A stretch of 7,537 bases of DNA from contig UROS01000116.1 of assembly GCA_900549445.1 (NCBI GenBank), positions 1 to 7,537 of the forward strand, in the 5' to 3' direction. Shown here piece after piece: positions 1 to 5,956 of this stretch. The notes below the pieces were generated by a model. The model was not told the DNA's origin and did not search any database. It saw only the letters and a list, made by a program, of their open reading frames with translations. How positions within the stretch are numbered: the stretch's first letter is position 1; the number at the start of each line of letters is the position of its first letter. Both the position numbers and the translations under genes were made by a program. This DNA comes from an uncultured Porphyromonadaceae bacterium. Its GTDB lineage: Bacteria; Bacteroidota; Bacteroidia; Bacteroidales; Muribaculaceae.

Positions 1-131
1 GTGCTCTACAACCTTAAACGTTTCAACATTTTTCTTTGAACATCTGTTTGCATATTTTTATTTAAAATTAGTTTATAACTAACCAACTGACATCTTTTAT
101 TATCTTAATAACCAATTACAAACCAACAATC
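1..131 (+). promoter_or_regulatory. AT-rich leader of the fimbrial operon with possible promoter
   Basis: This non-coding stretch is strongly AT-rich. The Bacteroidota vegetative promoter has TTTG near -33 and TAnnTTTG near -7. The best pair here is TTTG at 47-50 and TAGTTTAT at 69-76, with an 18-nt spacer; the -7 box matches only its first six positions. A second option is TTTG at 35-38 with TATTTAAA at 59-66 (20-nt spacer). Either would leave a 5' leader of about 50-65 nt. The leader is rich in A and C (repeated AACCAA) and has no Shine-Dalgarno sequence before the ATG at 132. No recombinase-type inverted repeats of useful length are visible, but the window starts here, so an invertible promoter further upstream cannot be excluded. 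Confidence 0.35.
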
Positions 132-2147
132 ATGAATCGCAAATTTATGTTTGGCTCAGCTGCGCTTATGCTTGCGCTGGGTTTCACCGCATGTTCCTCG
201 CAGGAGGATGCCCTTCAGACTGCCGACGAAGTATTGACTTCGGATACCAATTTCTTCTTCAATATTGAGGTTTCAAATCCGACGAATGACGGCTCCCGCG
301 CCGACGGCGATTACGATGCCGGTACTTCCGACGAGCAGAAAATCAACTCTATCCTCTTCACGTTCTACAATTCGCAGGATGCGTTAGTCGGTGCGACTAC
401 AATCAGATTCGACGGAGCATCTAACCCCGAAGGAACGGATTATACAACCAACGGTACCACATGGCAGTCGACCGGTCAACCCGTGGCATCTTCAAGCTCC
501 AACGGTACGGTAACCACAGTAATTGTACCTGTTAAAGTACAGCAGGGCAACACCATTCCGGCTAAGGTGATTGCGATTATAAATCAAGGCGGTCTGAACA
601 CTGCTTTCAATTCTCTCACTTCATATCTCGACGAGAAGGTAGATCTCAAACAGGCGCAGGCAAATGGCTTCCTGATGTCGAACTCTGTATATTACAGCGA
701 CAATTATCGTGAAACTAAAGCCAAGGTTGCAGCTGAAATAGAATCAAGTAAGGTTTACGACACAGCCGAAGCCGCAAAGGCAGGCGAAAGCTCCGCCACA
801 ATCTACGTAGAGCGAGTGGTTGCGAAAGTAAAGATGCAGATGGCCAATAACTGGACTTCCAACAGCTCCCGCAACTGGGTGAGAGAATGGGATGAAACCG
901 GTAATGTCAATGCTTCGAAGAGTGGACACGCTATTGCTTTCAAGGCTATTTCGTGGGCACTCACCTGCAATGAAGAAGAATCTTATCTGCTTAAAAATTT
1001 CCGCAACGGAAATTTCTATGAAGCAGCGAATATGACCAAAGATGAGGCCAAGAATGCGTTCGACGCTCTTCTTCCCGATTGGAATTCGGAAGCCAATCAC
1101 CGTTCGTTCTGGGCAACTTCACCCAACTACTATCGTTCGGGAGACACCCCCAAAAGTGACAGAAAGGGATCTTCCACAGTTAAATATATTACGGTTGCTG
1201 ATGCACTCGCCGGCAACTCTCTCAGCCGACCCTCTTTTGTATATTCTCTTGAAAACACCCGTAATGCCGAAGCTGTAACCAAAGGCAAAAGCGGCATCGT
1301 TTCGGGAGCTCTCGTAGTTGGTCAGTATATCGACGGCAGTACTTATACCACGGGTACTTATGACAAAAATGCCCCCGATTTCTATCTGCGTCGCTTCACT
1401 ACAGCCAATGACGCTGAAACACAGGTAATGAAGTACGACACCGAGGCACAGCTCATCAAGGCTTTCTTCGCCGCCAACGAAGCGGATCCATTTATGATGG
1501 TGCATTACCAGGGTCCCTCCGGTATCGGATGGCATTGCATGAACAGGGATGACGCAGATTCTGAATATGGCTTTAGCCGTTATTTTGAAATCAAGACAAT
1601 TCCTGATGACGATTACTTCTCCTATTATGTTACTCTTCAGATTAAGGAGGGAACCAAACATATGGGTGATTTCGCCCTTATCGTAAATCATACCGGCGTA
1701 GAAAAAGACGATTATTTATTCGTAACTGAAGATGCTGATCACAAAAGCTATTATGAAAGTATGAGTTATAAGGTCATCAGCTTCGACCAGGCCAACAAAG
1801 AGATAGCCAATCATTTCCAGAAGTCTGAAATGGCTTATGTTGAGAAATACACCAAGGGTCTTGCATACTTTACAATGCCTATCAAACACCTTTGGGATAA
1901 AAAAGAACTCAAACATATCGGTGACCACGAGTTCAAAGCAACCCTCGGTCAGTATGGTGTAGTCCGCAATCATATTTACGACCTTGAGATCAAGGGCTTC
2001 GAAGGAATCGGCAAACCTGCCGGCGATCCTGATAAGCCTACCATCATCATTCCGACTCCGGAAACAGAGAAGTATTTCGTGAAATCGGAAGTACGAGTTC
2101 AACCCTGGCGTCTTGTACCCACTCAGTCTGATGTGCTCAGACCGTAA
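132..2147 (+). CDS. Mfa1-family fimbrillin, probable major (stalk) subunit, lipoprotein precursor
   Basis: Probable structural subunit of a type V pilus, 671 aa. It has a signal peptide with a lipobox-like FTAC (Cys21), then a predicted first beta strand at about 41-49 (FFFNIEVSN) and a GSRAD motif with Arg56-Ala57. In FimA/Mfa1 relatives a trypsin-like protease cuts at such a site, removing the first strand and opening the assembly groove. The N-terminal fimbrillin fold follows (SILFTFYN, ALVGA). The C-terminal fimbrillin domain carries YFTMPIKHLW and GQYGVVRNHIY (about 607-616), then a GIGKPAGDPD linker and a donor strand ending in VRVQPWRLV (Trp659). It is longer than P. gingivalis Mfa1, which I recall as roughly 560 aa. 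The next gene is a clear full-length paralogue. Sampled 60-nt lines are 38-45% GC, well below the downstream genes. The start is fixed by the signal peptide; there is no Shine-Dalgarno sequence. Family assignment is firm; the stalk role is inferred from the complete donor strand and first position. Confidence 0.9.
   Translation: MNRKFMFGSAALMLALGFTACSSQEDALQTADEVLTSDTNFFFNIEVSNPTNDGSRADGDYDAGTSDEQKINSILFTFYNSQDALVGATTIRFDGASNPEGTDYTTNGTTWQSTGQPVASSSSNGTVTTVIVPVKVQQGNTIPAKVIAIINQGGLNTAFNSLTSYLDEKVDLKQAQANGFLMSNSVYYSDNYRETKAKVAAEIESSKVYDTAEAAKAGESSATIYVERVVAKVKMQMANNWTSNSSRNWVREWDETGNVNASKSGHAIAFKAISWALTCNEEESYLLKNFRNGNFYEAANMTKDEAKNAFDALLPDWNSEANHRSFWATSPNYYRSGDTPKSDRKGSSTVKYITVADALAGNSLSRPSFVYSLENTRNAEAVTKGKSGIVSGALVVGQYIDGSTYTTGTYDKNAPDFYLRRFTTANDAETQVMKYDTEAQLIKAFFAANEADPFMMVHYQGPSGIGWHCMNRDDADSEYGFSRYFEIKTIPDDDYFSYYVTLQIKEGTKHMGDFALIVNHTGVEKDDYLFVTEDADHKSYYESMSYKVISFDQANKEIANHFQKSEMAYVEKYTKGLAYFTMPIKHLWDKKELKHIGDHEFKATLGQYGVVRNHIYDLEIKGFEGIGKPAGDPDKPTIIIPTPETEKYFVKSEVRVQPWRLVPTQSDVLRP
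297..302 (+). other. Predicted Arg-Ala maturation site in fimbrillin 1
   Basis: Codons CGC-GCC encode Arg56-Ala57 in the motif GSRAD, in the polar loop after the first predicted beta strand. Fimbrillins of the FimA/Mfa1 type are processed after Arg in an equivalent loop. The same SRA motif occurs at the equivalent place in the paralogue (Arg71) and is absent from the corresponding region of the anchor. Cleavage here is inferred from family knowledge. Confidence 0.65.
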
Positions 2148-2178
2148 GAAGGTTTCCCAATCCATAAATCATTAAGGT

Positions 2179-2202
2179 GAGGCGCGGTCTTTATCGCGCT
2201 TC
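2179..2202 (+). promoter_or_regulatory. Hairpin 1 in the spacer after fimbrillin 1
   Basis: Positions 2179-2186 pair with 2195-2202 to give an 8-bp stem (one G-T pair) with an 8-nt loop. It starts 31 nt after the stop codon of fimbrillin 1. No T-run follows, so it is not a classical terminator. It may protect the 3' end of the fimbrillin 1 transcript or help stop transcription in part. Confidence 0.5.
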
Positions 2203-2245
2203 CCGCCCCACCATAGGGCGGCGGGGGTGGAATATTCCCCCGCCG
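2203..2245 (+). promoter_or_regulatory. Two overlapping, mutually exclusive GC-rich hairpins between the fimbrillin genes
   Basis: Hairpin 2 pairs 2203-2208 (CCGCCC) with 2216-2221 (GGGCGG), loop 7 nt. Hairpin 3 pairs 2219-2227 (CGGCGGGGG) with 2237-2245 (CCCCCGCCG): 9 perfect bp, all G-C, with a 9-nt loop. The two share 2219-2221, so both cannot form fully at once. Hairpin 3 is followed by TTCAC and an A-run, not a T-run, so it is a poor intrinsic terminator. The likely role (inference) is to lower expression of the downstream minor components relative to fimbrillin 1, either by partial termination or by blocking 3' decay of a short fimbrillin 1 mRNA. The loop plus flanking bases also contains the palindrome GGAATATTCC (2229-2238). 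Confidence 0.6.
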
Positions 2246-2276
2246 TTCACAAAAAACTTATAACCAATCAGACACA

Positions 2277-4199
2277 ATGAAACTCCGAGACGTGAAACTA
2301 CACCCGAGGAACTTCCTGCTTGCAGCGGCGTTGCTGACCGCGGCTCCGCTCTGCCTCACAGGCTGCATCAACGATGATGAGCCGTGGGGAGAGGAGGAGA
2401 AATTCGAGCTGACCGAAGGAACGGAATATTATATCGGCGTCAATATCAACGTGCCCTCCGGAACTGACTTAGGGGCGCAGGAGAGCCGCGCCGAGACCTA
2501 CGTTGGCGAATTTACGGAATCGAAAATCACTTCGATGCTTTTCCTGTTCTACAATAAGAACGGTGCCCTTGTGGGGGCTTCGAAGGTGAGCGTCGCGACC
2601 AAGACTCCGGGTCAGACCTACCGCCTGACAGTTCCGGTAAAGGTGCTTCCGGGTCATGCGGCCGACGACGCCACTCCGGCTCAGCTCGTGGCGATAGCCA
2701 ATCCACCGTTCAACTACGACAAGTTTCTCGTTTCGATGAAATCTCTCACCGATATCAAGCTGAAGCTGAGCGAGGTGGCGACATCCTCTATGGCAGGCCC
2801 GCAGTACATGATGTCGAGTTCCACGTATTATGAGGACGGGAAGGCAACGTTCGCCACCAAGGTTTCGAGGAGCGACTTCCACACCATGCAGGCCGACGCC
2901 GATGCTTCGGCAAATCCCATAGAAATAGACCTCGAGCGCATTGTGGCGAGGGTCGACACGCGGTTCAGAAGCAATTGGGAATCGTCGGTTGCCAGCAACG
3001 GTATATTTTACTGGAACGAAGCGAGCGGAGTGAACGACAACGCCCGGAGCGCCCGGCTCGGTCTGACGCTCGTCAGCTGGGACATAAGCGCGCAGGATAA
3101 AGAAGCATATCTCATAAAGAATTTCCGAGTGGATGACTTCAGCAACGCTTTCATGACCCTTGCGCAGGCCAATGCTGCGTTTGACGGACTTACGGATCCG
3201 GCGTGGAACAACGCTGACGAGCGCCGTTCATACTGGGCATGCTCCCCCGGCTATTACAATTCGGTGAGCCAGACTGAGTATTTCAGCGCAACTGAACTCA
3301 AAAACCGGATCAGCCTGTCTAACTCAGTTCAGGGCAATCCTCTGTCGCTCTGCTATTTCCTCGAGGCCACAAGGTGTGAGAGGGTATTGGAACGTGAAGG
3401 AATTGCAGGCGTGCCTTCGGTTACTGTGTTAGGGCAGTATCAGGTCGGCGGCGATACTAAGGTGGGTGAGATCAATCCTTCCGCCCCCACGTTCTATCTG
3501 CGGCGCTACAGCCAGCGCCACGCCTCCACGAAGAATTTCTACTACGAAAGCGACGAGCAGCTTATAAAGGCGTTTCTCGCGGCTAATGACGATTATCTTT
3601 ATACGGTCAACGTAGGCAATGCCGGCATAGGCTGGTCGGATATTAAGAGAGATTTCTATTACAGAGACCAGCTTTTTGAGATTGTGAGGTCTTCATCCAC
3701 GGGCTACATGATGCTGCAGCTCAAATCGGACTGCAAGCCGGAGGATGCGAGATTCTGCCTGCGGGTTGACCATACGGGCGACAACAGCCAGGACTTCGTC
3801 TATGTTGTGTCGAACCCCTCTTCAACAGCCACAAGAAAGGAGATTCCGATATATCGCGCCAACAGGCTCATCGAAGAATATTATGCCGCCACCGATATGC
3901 GCAACGTTGAGAAATTCACCAACGGTCTGACATATTTCACCATTCCCATCAAACATCTCTGGCAGGGAACAAGCAATATCGAGGACGAAGACTATCAGCC
4001 GAAGGTGGGTCAGTACGGACTCGTGCGCAACCACCTGTATACCATAGAGATTACGGGCGTATACGGCATCGGTCATTCCATAGCCGACCCCGACGAGACA
4101 ATAAGACCGAGTCTGTGGGATCCGAATACCGCCAGAAGCGGGGAGGCTCAGCCCCGGACGGGTGTCCTCACCTCGACCGTAACGGCCAAATCCTTATAA
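2277..4199 (+). CDS. Mfa1-family fimbrillin with truncated donor strand, possible tip or minor subunit
   Basis: A 640-aa lipoprotein precursor and paralogue of the preceding gene along nearly its whole length. The signal peptide ends in the lipobox LTGC (Cys30), followed by acidic residues (INDDE) resembling the surface-export signal of Bacteroidota lipoproteins. A first strand at 51-59 (YYIGVNINV) and an ESRAE site (Arg71-Ala72) are kept. Blocks shared with gene 1 include MLFLFYN, VPVKV, EAYLIKNFR, FYLRRY, EQLIKAF, YFTIPIKHLW and GQYGLVRNHLY. After the GIG...DPD linker the end differs: a Pro/Arg-rich stretch, then VLTSTVTAKSL and stop. This aligns with the donor strand of gene 1 but ends exactly where its Trp659 stands, so about 12 residues are missing. 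No downstream frame restores them. A tip or cap role is possible (inference); the alternative is a decayed stalk gene. The ATG is set by the signal peptide, with an A-rich leader and no Shine-Dalgarno sequence. Confidence 0.88.
   Translation: MKLRDVKLHPRNFLLAAALLTAAPLCLTGCINDDEPWGEEEKFELTEGTEYYIGVNINVPSGTDLGAQESRAETYVGEFTESKITSMLFLFYNKNGALVGASKVSVATKTPGQTYRLTVPVKVLPGHAADDATPAQLVAIANPPFNYDKFLVSMKSLTDIKLKLSEVATSSMAGPQYMMSSSTYYEDGKATFATKVSRSDFHTMQADADASANPIEIDLERIVARVDTRFRSNWESSVASNGIFYWNEASGVNDNARSARLGLTLVSWDISAQDKEAYLIKNFRVDDFSNAFMTLAQANAAFDGLTDPAWNNADERRSYWACSPGYYNSVSQTEYFSATELKNRISLSNSVQGNPLSLCYFLEATRCERVLEREGIAGVPSVTVLGQYQVGGDTKVGEINPSAPTFYLRRYSQRHASTKNFYYESDEQLIKAFLAANDDYLYTVNVGNAGIGWSDIKRDFYYRDQLFEIVRSSSTGYMMLQLKSDCKPEDARFCLRVDHTGDNSQDFVYVVSNPSSTATRKEIPIYRANRLIEEYYAATDMRNVEKFTNGLTYFTIPIKHLWQGTSNIEDEDYQPKVGQYGLVRNHLYTIEITGVYGIGHSIADPDETIRPSLWDPNTARSGEAQPRTGVLTSTVTAKSL
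2487..2492 (+). other. Predicted Arg-Ala maturation site in fimbrillin 2
   Basis: Codons CGC-GCC encode Arg71-Ala72 in ESRAE, just after the first predicted beta strand, in the same relative position as Arg56 of the first fimbrillin. Its conservation suggests this protein is still processed and can accept a donor strand, even though its own donor strand is cut short. Cleavage is inferred. Confidence 0.6.
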
Positions 4200-4231
4200 T
4201 CTTCACGCAATAAAACAAAACAAACCAAGAT

Positions 4232-5287
4232 ATGATCACAAGTAAGACAATGCTTCTTGCAGCCGTCCTGACGGGGACAGTGCTCACGGGTTGCTCGATG
4301 TGCGATCAGGACATCGAACCTTGCGTCACTACTTACAGGCTGAAGTTTAAGTATGACCATAACATGAAGTATGCCGATGCGTTTCCCAACGAGGTAGGCT
4401 CGGTGGCCGTGTGGGCGTTTGACCAGAGCGGCAAACCGGTGTGGCATCACACTGAATCGGGCGAGGCTCTCGCTTCCGACGGCTATTCGGTTGAAATTCC
4501 GCTTCCGGTGGGCAAGTATGATTTCGTAAGCTGGTGCGGACTTTCGGACGACGAGGCTTTCTCGGTAGAGACCTACGAGCCGAAGAGCAAGGAGGATCTG
4601 GTGGTTCACATGAACTTTGCCAAGAACCGCGCCGACGCCGAGACCGACGAGCACTCCATGAAGATGGAGGGCCTCTACCACAATCTGAGCGAGGGTGTGG
4701 AGCTGAGCTATGACTCCGTGAAGCATCACACGCAGACCGTGACCGTTCCGCTGATAAAGGACACCAACTATATTAAGGTACTGCTGCAGAATCTGAGCGG
4801 CAAGGAGATAAAGAAGGAGGATTTCTCGTTCTACATCACCGCCGACACCCGCAGCATGCTCCACGACAATACCCCCGTGGCAGGCGAACCCTACCGCCAT
4901 ACGCCCTGGAACGTGTCGCAGGGCATGACGAATACCCCCGACATTCCCGATCCCGAGCTGCCCGGTTACGCCGGCGGCACGATCGACGCCGTCAGCACCC
5001 TACTCGCCGAATTCCACACCGGACGCCTTATGGCCGACGGCAAGAATATGCTGGTGGTTCACCGCAACACCGACAACAAGGACGTGGTGCGCATTCCTCT
5101 CATCGAGTATCTGCTCCTGGTGAAGGGCCACTACCGCACCATGAGCGACCAGGAGTATCTTGATCGCTCCGACGAGCACGATCTCATATTCGTTCTCGAC
5201 GAGAACCTCGAGTGGGCGCTTACGTTCGGTCTCTACATCAATTCGTGGCGCATCGTGCCTCCCCAGGGCGACAAAGTTCATCCCTGA
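4232..5287 (+). CDS. FimB/Mfa2-family fimbrial anchor lipoprotein
   Basis: Probable pilus anchor in the outer membrane, 351 aa. The signal peptide ends in a clear lipobox, LTGC (Cys21), followed by SMCDQDIEPC with two further Cys (24 and 31). The block at about 35-64 (YRLKFKYDHNMKYADAFP, then a predicted strand VAVWAFD) is the hallmark of the Mfa2/FimB family. PVGKYDFVSWCGL follows at about 92-104. No SRA-type site follows the first strand, so the lipidated N-terminus should be retained, as expected for an anchor. The C-terminus (LYINSWRIV, Trp339, then PPQGDKVHP) resembles the donor strand end of fimbrillin 1 (VRVQPWRLVPTQSDV), which suggests it supplies the strand that holds the first stalk subunit. 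It lies 32 nt after fimbrillin 2 with an A-rich leader and no Shine-Dalgarno sequence. In P. gingivalis, anchors of this family fix the pilus to the cell and limit its length. Family call is firm; the donor role is inference. Confidence 0.93.
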   Translation: MITSKTMLLAAVLTGTVLTGCSMCDQDIEPCVTTYRLKFKYDHNMKYADAFPNEVGSVAVWAFDQSGKPVWHHTESGEALASDGYSVEIPLPVGKYDFVSWCGLSDDEAFSVETYEPKSKEDLVVHMNFAKNRADAETDEHSMKMEGLYHNLSEGVELSYDSVKHHTQTVTVPLIKDTNYIKVLLQNLSGKEIKKEDFSFYITADTRSMLHDNTPVAGEPYRHTPWNVSQGMTNTPDIPDPELPGYAGGTIDAVSTLLAEFHTGRLMADGKNMLVVHRNTDNKDVVRIPLIEYLLLVKGHYRTMSDQEYLDRSDEHDLIFVLDENLEWALTFGLYINSWRIVPPQGDKVHP

Positions 5288-5339
5288 TTCCGCACCCGTT
5301 TCAGAAAACCATCAATCATAACACAGCCAATCAAATCAA

Positions 5340-5945
5340 ATGAAAAAGATATATATCGTGCTCTGCATTGTAGCCGCCGTCCTGCTGCTTCCGTCGGGGA
5401 GCAGCGCCCAGGTGGCGGTGAAGACCAATCTGCTCTACGACATGACGACTACGCCGAACGTGGGCGTGGAAATGGCCGTACGCGAAAAGAACACCGTAAA
5501 CCTCGTTTACGGCATCAATCCCTGGAGTTTCAGCTCCGACAGCCACGGCAAGCGCATGGTCAAGCACTGGGTGCTGATGCCGGAATACCGCTGGTGGACC
5601 TGTACGCGCTACGCCGGCCATTTCTTCGGCGTGCACGCCATGGGCGGCCAGTATAACGCGCAGAATGTCGACCTCCCCATCCCCGGCTTCTTCAGCGGCG
5701 AGAATATCCGCAAGGGGGTGAAAGACTCTCGCTATCAGGGCTGGTATCTCGGTGCCGGCTTCACCTACGGCTACCAGTGGGTGCTCAGCGAGCACTGGAA
5801 TCTCGAGGGTGAAATCGGAATAGGCTACGCATATTCCAAGTTCGACCATTACCCCTGCGCCGAATGCGGCTACAAGCTCGGCTCGGGCCATACCAACTAC
5901 TTCGGCATAACCAAACTCGGCGTTTCATTCCTTTACATCTTCTAA
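5340..5945 (+). CDS. DUF3575 outer-membrane protein linked to fimbriae
   Basis: A 201-aa exported protein. A Sec signal peptide (about 1-23, ending SSAQ) has no lipobox. The mature part begins with the family signature VKTNLLYDMTTTPNVGVE (27-44), followed by YGINPWSFS, KHWVLMPEYRWW and GHFFGVHAMGGQYN. Alternating hydrophobic stretches and the aromatic last residue (FLYIF) suit a small outer-membrane beta barrel. A CAEC pair (Cys173 and Cys176) lies in the conserved stretch YPCAECGYKLGSG and could form a disulfide. Length is close to what is usual for DUF3575. Genes of this family often sit beside DUF3868 and FimB/Mfa2 genes in gut Bacteroidales, so a role in anchoring, exporting or stabilising the pilus is likely, but the mechanism is unknown to me. 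It starts 52 nt after the anchor and ends 11 nt before the next gene, which points to co-expression with its neighbour. Confidence 0.88.
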   Translation: MKKIYIVLCIVAAVLLLPSGSSAQVAVKTNLLYDMTTTPNVGVEMAVREKNTVNLVYGINPWSFSSDSHGKRMVKHWVLMPEYRWWTCTRYAGHFFGVHAMGGQYNAQNVDLPIPGFFSGENIRKGVKDSRYQGWYLGAGFTYGYQWVLSEHWNLEGEIGIGYAYSKFDHYPCAECGYKLGSGHTNYFGITKLGVSFLYIF

Positions 5946-5956
5946 TCATCACAGAC

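Noticed and set aside
22..40. Inverted repeat TTCAA/TTGAA in the leader as an invertible-promoter border
   Set aside because: The arms are only 5 bp with a 9-nt gap in AT-rich DNA. No matching copy lies elsewhere in the window and no recombinase gene is present.
2251..2256. A6 run before fimbrillin 2 as a phase-variation tract
   Set aside because: Six bases is too short to be convincing. It lies in an untranslated leader and A-rich leaders are normal here.
4194..4240. Frameshift that would restore the missing donor strand of fimbrillin 2
   Set aside because: I read the other frames from about 4120 to the next gene. None gives a Trp-Arg-hydrophobic strand, so a single-base shift does not explain the truncation.
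4148..4900. 250-codon open frame on the - strand over the end of fimbrillin 2 and the start of the anchor
   Set aside because: It overlaps the Mfa2 hallmark block and lipobox on the + strand, and has no signal, motif or leader of its own.
5864..5956. Upstream extension of the DUF3868 gene
   Set aside because: The frame is open from 5864, but this would overlap the conserved end of the DUF3575 gene and put 31 polar residues before a normal signal peptide. The ATG at 5957 is the better start.
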